Part shown: positions 23,198 through 35,401 of the stretch, piece by piece
Layout of the letters: each line of letters begins with the position of its first letter
Position numbering within the stretch: the first letter of the stretch is position 1
Assembly (NCBI GenBank): GCA_033439255.1
Contig: CM065884.1
Span: 1,426,001-1,490,000 of the forward strand
Source: Hericium rajendrae
Taxonomy: Eukaryota; Basidiomycota; Agaricomycetes; Russulales; Hericiaceae
Length of the DNA: 64,000 nt
Direction: 5' to 3'
Position numbers and translations under genes: made by a program
The notes under the pieces: generated by a model
What the model was told of the DNA's origin: nothing
Databases searched by the model: none
Seen by the model: the letters and a program-made list of their open reading frames with translations, nothing else

Positions 23198-23611
23198 CGA
23201 AGGTTACGGCCAACTCGCATGGCCTGTATACCACCAATTACCGAGTTTCGCGACCGCTGAACGCGACCGGTAGCATTTGGTACACGTGATGGGCGTGATG
23301 GGCGCTGACGCGCTGACACCCCCACTGATATAAGTTCGAGATTCATTCATCTATTCTGAACGGTATATGACAGTATAGACCCATATTTATCGCAAGTTCA
23401 CACAGGTATCACAAGCCGTAGTGGTCAAGGTCATCAGTAAAAAGGTCCAGATCTAGTGTAGGTATCATTACATGAATGAAGACGACCAACTAGGCAGCGG
23501 TGTTGTCTATGATGTACAAAGGGAACTACGCAACGTCATGGATATCAAGGATGTGGGGGATATGCGACGATGAGCGAGGTCCGGTTTGCAAGAAGCAATG
23601 CGAGCAGATGA
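23198..23611. other. Intergenic region between tandem minus-strand genes
   Basis: About 414 bases between the FKS1 stop and the FHIP-like start. It contains the FKS1 3' UTR and the FHIP promoter, with a GGGCGTGAT direct repeat near 23290. No gene was seen. Confidence 0.45.
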
Positions 23612-26600
23612 TTAGATATTCTGACAGATAGTGCAGTTGAAAGTGATCTCGTTTCGGAAGACCGCAGCTGCAGGGGTCGTGTCAGATCCAGCGACATACG
23701 ACTTAAGATAAGAAGCACATACGCAGCACGATCAAAGCGGCCAGCAGGGCAACCATGACGAAGTAGAGAATGGTATATTTGAAGACCTATGGCAGGGATG
23801 TTTCAGTCATACTACCGATCCGCACGCTGGATGAAACTCACAATCCAGCGACGTTGCCGTTTCTGCTTCGTGGAGAATAGTGGAGGGCGGATCTGCTTCG
23901 AAGGGCGGAGCCAGACTAAAGAACGAATGAGTACAGGACCAAACAGCAAACATGTCCGGACTTACAGAGCATAGTCGAGTGGATGCGGTTGAAGAAAGGT
24001 ATGAAGATGGGAGGGGTCATGATGATCAAGAGGATGTGTCCCAACAAGAAGTCCGACGTCCACAATGACATTTCCACAATCTTCACGATGAACTCGCGGG
24101 CCGGCTGGGACATGGCTGACGTGCCCAGACCTCTGCCGTACCACTTACCCGTCCACCATGCTCGGTTCGTCTCGTCGTGTTTGAACTCACGAGACAAGAA
24201 GACAGAGATCAAGATCTTCTGAATCGCACGCTGAATCGCGACGATGGCGACCACACCCAGCACGGCGTGAGATGCATCCCAAAGTTCAAGGAACCACTGT
24301 ACGGGGAGGGACAGTTGATTAATGAGGGACATCAACGAAGACAACAGGACTTACGAAGAACTCAAAAAACGCAATTATTCCCACAAGGGCCAGGAAATGG
24401 GCAATGGCAGCGATGATGGAACCGAACTTGGCCCACGAGCTCATCATTGGTCCAAGGAACAATGAGATGAAGAAGAGCACAAGCAGACACGCTGCGTTCC
24501 ATACCACAGGGCCGATGGCAATGATGGCGATGCGAACAAGAGGGCTGGGAGGCTGGTTACCATTCCTATCGGGGAAGGACTTCACGAACATGTATGCGAC
24601 GGTGAAGAGGATCGCCTGGCAGATCGGCCAAACGATTTCGGAGAAGATGACGGTCTTCCATGTCGCACGAGGCACGTCGCCCGAGAGCTTCTCGGATGGG
24701 TGACCCAGCTTTTTCTTCTTGTAACCAGTGATCATGGTACGCGACAGACGGCAATACCCATACCAGCTGCTCGCCTTCGTCCTCGAGTTTCCGCGTGACA
24801 TCCACCTCAAGAACTCTCGATAGTCGACCATAAAGTCCGAGAACGAGAACTGATGCGGGTTGAACATGAACGGCGCAACGCACAGCGACAAGACGGAGAA
24901 CCAGAAGTAAATCAAATGGGGAATCCAGATGGACATCGAAGCGTAGAGCAGGAGCAGGATGTTCCGCATACCCATGTATATACTGGGTCCGGCGAAGCGA
25001 GAGTAGAGGATCGTGAAGGAGATGCGGGTCGTTGCGAAACCACGGCCGGTGGCAATGTAGCGGGCACCACCGAAAGTCAAGTTACTCAGAATGGCCTGCG
25101 AGTAAATCTGCGTGGAAAAGACTTCGAAGATGGGCGACAGCGACAGGAAATGTTTCACGAGACGGATGATTGCCTTCCCTGTTCCTCTCTCGACTAGTTC
25201 TATAATGCATAGTGAGCACCAGACACAGGGATGACAGGGGAAAACTAACCTTGCAAGAACAATGGCAAGAAAGCGATGAAGAACACCAGGAAGATGGAGA
25301 CGATACAACGCTTCACCCAGTCAAAGACTGGGATCAAGTTGTAGCATCCAGGTTGACCGGGCCTCACGTTTCCTTGAGAATCCACTGCGCAAATCGCCAG
25401 CTGCTTGTTCAGAGTACCAATGAACAGCACTGCAGGACGGCTTCAGAACCATCCAACATGAGCGAAAAGAGAAGAACTTACATGTAACCATAAATACTTG
25501 AATAGAATATATGACCAGAATGTTGTTGATGTGGAAACCGGGATGTCCATAGTAGAACGTCAAGAACCGATCAATGGGCAGTTGCGTTCCGAGGTAATAG
25601 TACTCTCTGCTGAGCATCTGCTCACCCATACCAGTACCGATCTTCGTCTGGAAGTTCAAGATGGTGCCAAAACCGAGATCACGGCCTTTACCGCATTGGT
25701 AGTACTCGGAGTGCTTGATGCGACCGCCACGACCGAAAGCGTTCATGCCGGCGAAGATATCCTCGTTCAAGTGAAGACCCTTCTGTGCCTTGGAGACACC
25801 ACCACGCGTCGTCATGAACGTCGCATTGAGGAAATCTGGATGACCGTAATGGAGTTTGCCACCGATCCAGGCGAGCGCACGAGCCGTCATGGTACCAAAC
25901 GTCTGTTCCTTTCCGGCAGCGATGTCACCGAGCACACCAATATTCTCGGAAAGATGTATTCGCGGGTGCCGATGATAGCGACGGGCGACTTCTTGAACTC
26001 CTTGTGGCCCCACTGCGCATACGGGCTCTGGCTTGACATCGCGTATTCCTCGAATTCACCCAGGACGTTCCGGATCTTCAGACATTCCTCCAAGTAGTTG
26101 TCCTGATTGGCGTCGATAAGCTGCAGGTACTCCCCGCGGTAGAAGATGATGGCGTGGTTCTGATTGTCGGACTTTCCATCACCGAGAATGGGGTTTCCGG
26201 GCAGCTCGATGCGGAACTTGGGCCGTCTCTTGCCAGTGGCCTCGTCGAGCTCCGAATGACCATCAATGAGCACCGAGTACAGCTTGGGGTCGCTGCCCTT
26301 CACACCAGGCTCTTCGTCGAGGTACGCAATCTGCAAGTCGGGGTACGCACGAAGCAAGAACTCCGCGTTCTCGCGCTCCTCCTTGTTGAACTTCGAGTAA
26401 CGTTGCATGGAAATGGCGAACTTGAACTTGCGCCTGGCCATCCGCTCCAACTCGCGCTCCAGACGGTCGGTATTCCCTCCGAATTGCTGAACGATGTCCG
26501 GGTTCTCGACACGATAGAGCAGCTTGATCGCCTTGGAGTAGTTCATCATGCCAGAGACGGTACGATACAGAGTCTGGGCGCGAAGCGAAGCCCAGATACG

Positions 26601-29524
26601 CGTGCGAAGGGTGTATTCAGGAGAGGCAGTTTTGAAACCGATGCAGTAGAACGGAAGATCGTCGGTCTTGGCGGAGCCTTTCTCGTTCCCGTCGAAACTT
26701 CCTTCACCCGGAGTTTCTTCTGCCAAAATCTTAGTGTCTTTCACGAAGTTGTCCCACTCGACGGGATGAAGCTGCTTGAGATATTCCAGCTGCGTGACAC
26801 GAGTGTTGTGGTCCTCCTCGCGAATGATTTCCCTCAAACTGAGCAAGATCTTCTCCGAGTAATGAGGCACAAGGACGGTAAAGGTCGGCATCGCTTCAAT
26901 GGGGAGAGGTTCGGGAAGAGCGGTCGTGAGAGAAGAGGCGAAGAACGAGATACGACGCTCGGCCTCGCCTCCAGGAGGGAAGAAGTTGCCCTTGAAGCCA
27001 TTTCCGTCGTTATTAGTGAAGAAGGGAGGGGCGCGCAGGGTGCGACGCCCGTCAGGGCCATCCGTCTGGTGGTACAGGAGGCGTTGGACGTTGTCGATGG
27101 AAAGAAGGTGTTCTCGGTACATGGAGATGATGACGGCGTTCCAAATCTGCGAGACAAGAACCTTCGGTTTGTACTTCACCTCCATCTCCCCTGTGGCCAA
27201 TAGCTTCGCGTAAATTCGTTTCGGCAGACGGGTGAACACATCTTTCCAAGGTGTCCAGATAGACAGCCCCAGACCGAAGGAGCGACCAATGGAGAATACC
27301 ACAACCCAGATGATGTACCACAGGTACGTGTCCAAGAAGAACAGGATCAGGTCCATGACATACATGATCGTAAGAGTGAAAGGGACCTGGTTGGAGCAGA
27401 GCGCAGATCCGAAGATCTTGTCATTGCAACCCTGGACTTTCGTACGTGCCATGACTGCAATTGGACTACTGAATGAAGATGTCAAGAAAAAATATGATTC
27501 GACAAATTTGCAGCCAAAGGTGAGGACCCAGAGCATGATGGAGGCGAACCGGGCTTTGGCAGGCAAGTCCGGATATGAAGCCGTGAAAGTTTGCGATGCC
27601 ATGTACTTCCGTGATTTCCCAGCCACACGGTCACCAAACATGCGACCAGAGGGTACGAGACCGAATACAATGGTCACGACGACCGAAACGAAGAACTGGA
27701 CAATGCCGACGATGAGCGGAACCTGGGATTCACCCTGGGACTTGTCAACTTTGGCAATATAAACAGTCGGACCAGCCGTGAGCGCCAGGATCACCAGTAA
27801 GAAGATGAATCGAGTTGTGAGATGAGACGCGTTGTTCCAAGTCGTGGGGATGTAAAGAAACTCGGCGATCGTCGCAAGAAGCATGATACTTGTCGCTACC
27901 GCACCTCCAAGTGCCGTAGCTGACCAAGTCATGGGCGCAGAAGGGAATTGTTGACCATGTGGGGCGTAGACTTTGGGTGAATTGAATGCTGTGTAGAACC
28001 AGTAGACAGCGATATGTAGGATCCAGATACGATTGAAGTTGACCAGCAGGTGAGCCGCCGAACGCTTCTCGAAGTACGTCTTGAAGAAGACACGGTTCCA
28101 GTCAATCCTGTTGAACTTCATGAAACGTTGGGCGGGAGGGACATCAACCAGCCGCGACTAAAGGACATTGATCAGTTTTAGACGCAGAAAAAGATATTGA
28201 TATACTCACGTTATCACGGAGGACAATTCGAGCCAGTCCTTCTGGGTACCAAAAAGCTGGTTAATATCATCATAACCGATAATCTGGTCATGGTCCTTCT
28301 CCTTCCGAACGAACTTTCCATCCACGACCTCGTAACCTTGGTCACGCATGAAGTTGTAAAGCGGCTTGATGACGGTCTCCAAGTAAACACCCTCTGGCAC
28401 AGGATCGACCCTATTCTGGCACTCGGGACTCCGGTAGTAGTCATCTGCGCACTTGAAGATGAAACAGAGACATTCCGGCGTAAAGCGCACGTTTCCGGCT
28501 TCACCCCAACACAACAAGTAGAGAGCGAGCTGTCGCAGACGGTCGTACTGGCTCATGTTGTTCATCGCATTGCGCCAGCGATTGAGTGCATTGTCCAACG
28601 ACTTGCTTCCTGCCGTCTTCGGGGCGCCGCCGCGGACACTCTTGAGGCGCTGAAGGCCGGGGTTTTGGGACTGACCCACTGCATCGTCTAGGTTCAGCTG
28701 AGCAGCGAAGTACCACTTCCTGTAGTTGGCGTGTTGACCACCAATGTAGTCGGCGTGAAGAGTGAGGAGTGCTTGATTTGGAGACATGCGGGATGCCCGA
28801 GAGTCAAGAAGGTGCATCAAAGTCGAACTGGGTACAGTGTCACTATATGCGTTGTGCACTTAGGAAGACGTGAGCGTACCTGATTGCGCATGGAGTCCCT
28901 CTGAAATCCGAACTTCTGCGTGAGGTCGAGGAAGATGTCCTCGATCTCTTCATACGAGATCGGAACCTGCCTTTCAGGAGTCCAAGCAGGGTATGGGTCT
29001 GAAGATCCTGGAGCACCACCTGGCACCCCGCTCATGTGGGAGTCGATTGAGGGAGCATAGTTGCGACTATAACCATCCTCAGATTCGTGTCCTGCGGATG
29101 ATGCGTCAGAATGGTATCAATGAAATGGCGGGATAGACATTAAGGTCAATCAAATCAAGAGACAAGTGGCTGATGTGATGCAGAAGCCTTCCAACCAGCA
29201 AAGAAACAACAACGCAGCGCATGGATTTGGCAAGACAGTAGAAGTAAAGATGGGACAAAATAGCAAATGGAGGTAGACAGAACAAAGATCGAAGGACACA
29301 CCATAAGAGCTGGTGGAGTAGTGCGCTCCTCCGGGTTGGTCGTAATACGCGGGACTCTGGCCGGTGAGGCGAGTGGTGCTTTCGTTCATATTAGAGTAGT
29401 GGTCGCTCATGTCGGATTCCGCATCGTAATCACGACGGGGAGCGGGATAACCTTGTGGGGGTGGGACATAACCTTGCGGGTTCGCAAAAGGATTTGGCTG
29501 GCCGTAGCCTGGACGGGCAGCCAT
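23612..29524 (-). CDS. FKS1: 1,3-beta-glucan synthase catalytic subunit (GT48)
   Basis: This integral plasma-membrane enzyme polymerises UDP-glucose into cell-wall 1,3-beta-glucan. The start [19 protein letters not shown] begins the cytosolic Pro/Tyr-rich N-terminus. The FKS1 domain follows ([20 protein letters not shown]), then the first transmembrane cluster ([18 protein letters not shown] to [15 protein letters not shown]). The large catalytic domain shows [80 protein letters not shown] and [20 protein letters not shown]. The second membrane cluster ends [16 protein letters not shown]...[11 protein letters not shown], with the stop at 23612. About 15 short introns are used and no frame break is needed over some 1,780 residues. 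The region equivalent to hot spot 1 reads FLTSSFSSP. Confidence 0.95.
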
Positions 29525-30086
29525 GGGAGAAGAGTGCAGTTAGTGACAGACAAAGTCGACGTTGACCTGTTGGATAAAAGAATGAATGGTGAACGTCTGG
29601 ACGACAAGAAAAGCAGGGAGTCGAAGGGAAAGCTTGATGCGAGCCGTGAGGGATGTGAAGGAGCGACGAAGGATTCGGCTATGCTATATTTACCCTTGTG
29701 GGCAGTCCAAGTACATAAGCCGCAAGCGCAGCTGCTCTGACAACCACAATCCGTGAGAACCATGTCCCCTGCCAACCCGCTTAAAGCCGGTCTCGGGTAC
29801 CCCGCCTTCGATTGCACTCGCATCGCCCACTGAAATTTAAAAACATTAGGGATGTAGACCTATGTAGATCTTGCCTTTGACTGATACAAGCTATACTCGG
29901 CGACTATCGCGACATTTCTTCTCGAGCTGCAGCACGGCTCCCCCGTAACCATCTCCCGCTCCACTACCACGTGATGGGAAATCGCGCCGTCGCCGTCACG
30001 TTCACGCGAGCGCCGGTTGCAAACGCGTGCAGCCACGACGCGTCGCAGAAGCCTTTGGCTTCCTGAATTCTTGAATCTTCACGCTC
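29525..30086. other. Divergent promoter region of FKS1 and the LRR gene
   Basis: About 560 bases between the two starts. The FKS1 side has a short AT-rich element near 29685. The LRR side from 30009 is the first copy of a tandemly duplicated promoter segment. Confidence 0.5.
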
Positions 30087-30485
30087 ATGACTTCCAAAGG
30101 ACCGATAATCCTTTGGCACAATCCTACAGAGCAACGCACAGACGATGCTGGCACTACTATCCTGACTTCTATTTGCCCACCTCCTGCTCTCTTCGATCCG
30201 GGCCCCTATGAAGACACGCGACGCGATGCAGACCGCAATCCGGATCCTCTGCGATACGCAAGCGCCGGTTGCAAACGCGTGCAGCCACGACGCGTCGCAG
30301 AAGCCTTTGGCTTCCTGCCTTCCCTGGCATGACTTATCCTTTGGCACAATCCTACAGAGCAACGCACAGACGATGCTGGCACTACTATCCTGACTTCTAT
30401 CTGCCCACCTCCTGCTCTCTTCGATCCGGGCCCCTATGAAGACACGCGACGCGATGCAGACCGCAATCCGGATCCTCTGCGATAC
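30009..30485 (+). repeat. Imperfect tandem duplication of promoter and 5' coding region
   Basis: The segment 30009-30257 is repeated as 30261-30485. The first 57 bases (from AGCGCCGGTTGC) are identical at an offset of 252. The last ~149 bases (ATCCTTTGGCAC to CTGCGATAC) match at an offset of 228 with one visible substitution (ATTTGCCC versus ATCTGCCC). The middle differs: 42 bases in copy 1, including the ATG at 30087, against 18 in copy 2. Those 18 resemble sequence just after copy 2 (CCTTCCCTGGCAT). Both offsets are multiples of three, so the reading frame is kept, but a TGA at 30330-30332 interrupts it. Confidence 0.9.
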
Positions 30486-33227
30486 GTGCCTTCCCTGGCA
30501 TACTTTTGCATCAAGTCTCTACTTCAGTATCCTGATCAGATTCACGGCTTCGGCAGCCCTCGAATCGCATACGAACGTCCTGCCATCCCTTTAACATACG
30601 ACATCCTCCGCGCCCTTGTTCCCTCCTACGATCCTTGGCCAGAAGAAGGCATCGAAGACAGCCTCGATCTCCCAAAAGTCGATCCTCGCCTATGGGCGGT
30701 CATTGTTCAGGTTTTTACAGATCTGCCTGACGAGTTCCGCGTGTATCCAATCGCGCTTTCAGACAAACATCTTCCTCTCCTGCAGCACATTCCACAGAGA
30801 GATGACTTCTCTCTTCTTACGATCCTCGAGTTATCGCATTGCTCACATCTAACTGATGACACGATTCTCGAGCTGAAAGCACTTCACGGGCTGTGCGCCC
30901 TCGACGCGAGCGAGACCCCATTGTCTGCTCAAGGCATCCTTCGTCTTTCCCGAACACTGGCCTGGGCTGACGGCCATGACAATGCCAGCAGCCGGCGTGG
31001 ACCGTGGCAGCTTCGCATTCTATGCTTGCGCAACTGCAAAAATGTGAAGAATGCCGTATTTGATGCCCTGCCAGCCTTCCCACTGCTCAGTATAGTCGGT
31101 AAGTCTCTTTCGCCCAAGCATCTATCCCATGCGGTTCTCTCCAGTCTTAACCACCATTCATATTAGATTTACGAGGTAGTAGTTGCTCGGCCAATACACT
31201 CCGATTCCCTGCTGGCTTTTACACCTCAAATGAACCTCTCTTCTATCACCCGACCAAGATCGTCGCTTCCCTCTCCGCCCTCGCCTCCTCGCCAAACCTT
31301 TTCTCATCCGACAACTACTACGCGCTCCACATTCACAAGCGACATTACGGCGGCCCTATGATCGGGCAGTCCTCGCTCACGCGATACCCCGTTTCGCTGA
31401 GACCGCGGCCAACCGTCGCGCCTGAGGATTCTTATGTCGTTCTTCCTCCATCGAATGGAAAAACCGCGAGTATTGCATCTAAAGGACCCGTCGGAACGGC
31501 AGGCGAGTGCCGCCCACCCAAGAGAGTCCCAAAAATAAAGACAGGCAACGCGGAGATTCTCGCCATCCGAGAGCAGGAACGAGAGAAAGAGCATCGGCAC
31601 TTCATCAATTCCATGGAATGGCAGGCGCGACGAGAAAGGCTTGAAGAGAAAGAGCTCAGGGATCAGGCTTATGTGTCTGAAGGATCTACGGATGCTCGGG
31701 AGCTCTCCGATGCCTCCGACCATATGTGGTCTTTGGATGAAGACGACGACAGCGAAGACGACGACGAAGAAGACGACGACGAACGAGTGGGTCCTGGTCA
31801 TGGCAACACTCAGCTACCTCCCAACCCGACAGTATTACGACCGCCAAATTCGACAAGTATAATTGGAAAGCAGCCCCCAGTTAGACAGCCTTCTGCTGTG
31901 ACGAGACTCGCTGCATCGCGAGTTGAAGATCTGCCGAATAGGCCATCTACCTCTACTCGTATAGTGCACACACCTTCACGTAGGCAACAGTCTTGTCCTT
32001 GGACAGATCGTCTCACAAGTGCACGTGTTTCTGGTTTAAACATTGTCCCTCCTACGACAGTTCCTACGATAGCTCCTTCGCCAGCTCCTGCGGCCCCTGC
32101 AACAGTCTCTCTTGGAAGCACGCATCAGTCACGATCTTCACCCGTGGCCAACATGGCATCTACCTCCTCAGTCCAGCCTCAGCCTGTCGCCGCTTCCTCT
32201 AGCAGTCTCACTACATCGCAAACTGCATCGCCAGCTGCGCCGCAAGGCCATAGCCTTTCAAGCGGCAATATGTCATCGTCAAATATCATGGACGCAGTTG
32301 CATCCGAAGAGATGAGGGCCGCAGTGTCACGACAGTCCGCAGAGGCGTTCTATGCATCGCATGTAGGGCGCATCGCATCTCGACGAGAGCAACGGCCTTC
32401 ACTCGTTCCCGTAATGATCCGATCTCCACAACGGAGAGAGGGGCTGGAGAACGCAGCTTCCCGCACTGAACAGGACACGCGCACCCACAAAGGCGACGAG
32501 ATTCTCAAGCTCTACCGAGAACCTCCGCCCTGGAGCATCATGCAAATGCCACCTCCATCACCTCGTAAAGGCCCGTCTCATTCGGCCTTGGCACGCGACG
32601 AGTCCGTCGCCATTAAACGGTCAGACGAGCAGGCACGACGAAACGTCGAAGAGATGAAGGAGATGCTGCTCAAGCGGTCACGAACGGCGTCATGGGAAGC
32701 TGACGGGTTTCACACCAAGCCCCCGCCAGCTCGCGGACCAAGAAATCCCTTTGCGTCACAAAGCTTTGGAAGTTCGAGTGCTCAAACTGTACCTGAGCGG
32801 AATGGCTGTGTGCGCATCGCTGTCGAGAAGCTGGCGTTGCCTCCGCCAGGAGAACTGAAAAATCTAAGGCCCATATCAGTATCCCGCCGCCTGCACTTCC
32901 GGCCGAGATCAAGAAGAAGCTTCTGACTCCTGCCAAAACCAAACCGTTTATACGTGGAGGAGGCGTGAAGATGGCGAAGCCGGACCAGTGCCTCAAGCGG
33001 AGGTCATCCTTGCCCAATGCCTCGATCGGCACGATGCCATCTTCCAGTGGCAAGATCAACGCGGCAGATGGATTTAAGCTTGCAGAACCCGCAACGCTTC
33101 GCAAGAAAAGCAGCGACGTCATCCGGAAGAAGTCTGGAAAGGCACCGCAGCGCCCACGTCGAAAAAGAAAGTGCCTCCGCCCAAAGGTAAAGGGGGTTTC
33201 GACTGGAATTCTTGGGGTGCTTCGTGA
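30087..33227 (+). CDS. LRR-like protein with long disordered tail; 5' end disrupted by duplication
   Basis: The family is not recognised. The start MTSKGPIILWHNPTEQ lies in copy 1 of the tandem duplication; the frame then meets TGA at 30330 and reopens to VPSLAYFCIKSLLQYPDQI. A ribonuclease-inhibitor-like LRR region follows: LLTILELSHCSHLTDDTILE, LKALHGLCALDASETPL, LRILCLRNCKNVKNAVFDAL, an intron with GTAAGT, then DLRGSSCSANTL. After about 31,500 the protein is charged and disordered, with an acidic run (DEDDDSEDDDEEDDDE) and Ser/Pro-rich sequence. Two further one-base frame changes (32858-32862 and 33145-33147) are needed to reach IPPPALPAEIKKKLLTP and the tail GKGGFDWNSWGAS at 33227. It could be a decaying gene or carry sequence errors. 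Confidence 0.6.
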
Positions 33228-33559
33228 CAAAATGGCATCTACGTCCATTTCCACCACTCTATATTTGCTTTGTTGCTTTGCTATCTGTTATGATATTGTA
33301 CTCTCGGATTTGTTGAATTCATGGTTCAAAGTTGAGGCCTTTCTTCAGGTGTCAGGCGCAACGTTTGAGGCCTTTGAGGAAGTCGGACGCGTCGAAGTTC
33401 GAAGTACTTAAGCGCCAGTGACGAATGAGAATTACGCGACGATCAAACGCGCTGCAAAGCCGAGCGATTTGCAAGCCACTGCCCCCATCGCGCACCCGTC
33501 ATACCTTTGTACTCTTACTCACCCCTTCCTCTCCCACACACATTAGTCCAGCATTTACG
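33228..33559. other. Intergenic region between tandem + strand genes
   Basis: About 330 bases holding the 3' UTR of the LRR gene and the PTC7-like promoter. A CT-rich stretch precedes 33560. Nothing else was seen. Confidence 0.4.
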
Positions 33560-35147
33560 ATGCCTATCCGACTCCCCAGGACACTCGTTGCCGTCGTCTC
33601 CGGCGTGCCAAAACGCAAGCCGCCGCCGAGGGTATGGGCCCGCTTCGCCTCCTCCATGCCGCGGCCGTACCGGTTCCACATTGGCGTCAGTTGGCAGGCA
33701 AAGCCACCAGAGCCGCGAGGCCCGCGTGCTAAGAACATCATGAAGCCCTTTCCGCCTGATAGTCCCATCGGAAAGTGGCGAGACGAGACATTGACCCGGT
33801 CAAGGGCAGGCTCGAGCAAGGACGCCGGCGAGGACTTCTTCTTCATCCAGGACGTGAGTTGAACCATTTACGCTGCGCTCTTTCATCTGAACCGTTTTAT
33901 ATGTATACCAGATGCGCAATGAATCGGTGGGTGGGCTTCGCCTCGGGTGAACTGCTCCGTTAACCTTACTCCGCTGCGAAGGGCGTGTCATTCGGCGTGG
34001 CGGATGGCGTCGGCGGATGGGTTGAGAGTGGCGTAGACCCTTCATTATTCTCCCAGGCCCTCATGTACCACGCACATCGATATTGCAAGAATGCGTGGCC
34101 TGGAGAACCTGAGGTTGATCCCACGCAGGAGTATGAAGACCGCGAGGAGGTGGAGGGCTGGGAGCTGTCTCCGCAGGAGTGCATGCAGCTGGCGTACGAC
34201 AGTGTGCTGAGGGAACGAGCCGTTCTTGCTGGTATGTAGCGTTTTGGGGTGCTGTGGCCATGCCTGACCTGTTGTTCCATGTCTAGGCTCCAGTACGGCG
34301 TGCATGCTCAGTCTAAACGCGTCAAATGGGCAGCTGCGCGCTGCGAAGTGAGTATTCATATGAGCCTCGTTCACGGACCGGGGTTAACACGACATGACCA
34401 CGTTTAGTTTGGGCGACAGTGGTTTCATGATCATTAGGTCTTCGTCGGTCCTGCACAGACAGCGATCCCAGACCCACTTTTTCAATTGTCCGAGGTCCGT
34501 TGTCCCGCAGCGCTGCATGCTCATGAATTAATTTTCGCATGTAGACAACTATCAAAACTCCCTGAACAAACTGCCTGAGTATTCAGAAATGGTGATGGAT
34601 CTGCCCTCAGATGCTGATCTGTACGAGACAAACTTGCGAGACGGCGACATCATCGTAGCCTATGTATGCTTTCCCGTCTCTGTTTCCCTCCCTATCCATT
34701 AATCGCATGGACGGGCAGACCGACGGACTAGCAGACAACGTGTTCAACAACGAGATCTTGTCCATCTGCAGCCTCGTTGCGCGCGCCGGCGGTCCCGAAG
34801 ACATGCAAGTCCAGACCATGGCCGATCGCACAGTCGAGTATGCGCGGGCATGCATGTTCAAAACGACCCGCATGAGCCCGTTCGAAAGTAGGCTTTGTTC
34901 TGTCGTTTGTCATGCTGGCAGACCTAACGCGCGTCAAATCTGTTTTAGAGGCCGCAGCGAGGGAAGGGTACACGTTCCGCGGAGGGGTGAGTTCTTCCGC
35001 TAGTCGTCCTTCCGTGCCTATACTGACAAACGTGCGTGTCGCAGAAAATGGACGAGTGCGTAATATTTATGTGTTTTCCGTGCTGACATTGTGCTGAATT
35101 TGCCCAGTGTGACTGTCGTAATGGCGCTCGTGCGCGAATCACTATGA
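33560..35147 (+). CDS. PTC7: PTC7/Azr1-like mitochondrial PP2C phosphatase
   Basis: A metal-dependent Ser/Thr phosphatase of the PPTC7 branch; yeast Ptc7 acts in mitochondria, including on coenzyme Q biosynthesis. The N-terminus MPIRLPRTLVAVVSGVPKRK...RFASSMPRPYRF is basic and lacks acidic residues, like a presequence. Motifs: GEDFFFIQD (metal-binding Asp), a mini-exon MRNES, GVSFGVADGVGGWVESGVDP (DGVGGW signature), LAGSSTACML, LRAANLGDSGFMIIR, IVAYTDGLADNVFNNEI and KMDDVTVVMALVRESL. The last exons are very short (the GGKMDD junction is split by introns). The stop is at 35147; the 3' end converges on the DPP III gene. Confidence 0.9.
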
Positions 35148-35401
35148 GATTACCCGTCCTCTGCCATCTGGACTCTGGCTTCCTTTTATGATCCATTCAT
35201 TACAGACGGATAACATAACATAGTTGACTCATGCTAGACGTGTTACCTTACTCGTGTTCATCTATTGCATCTTGATACCAGGGATTCTTTCTTTATTTCT
35301 GATTAAACCACTACACATGTCCATCATATAACATCGTACATTAGACTTTCCGCTGCGTACATCTCTTCTAGCGAGGCTGCTTTGTTACTGGGTATCCGAA
35401 A

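Noticed and set aside
26154-27203. 349-codon open frame on the + strand
   Set aside because: It lies exactly opposite the conserved catalytic exon of FKS1. Its translation has no domain, and its openness follows from the codon bias of the real gene.
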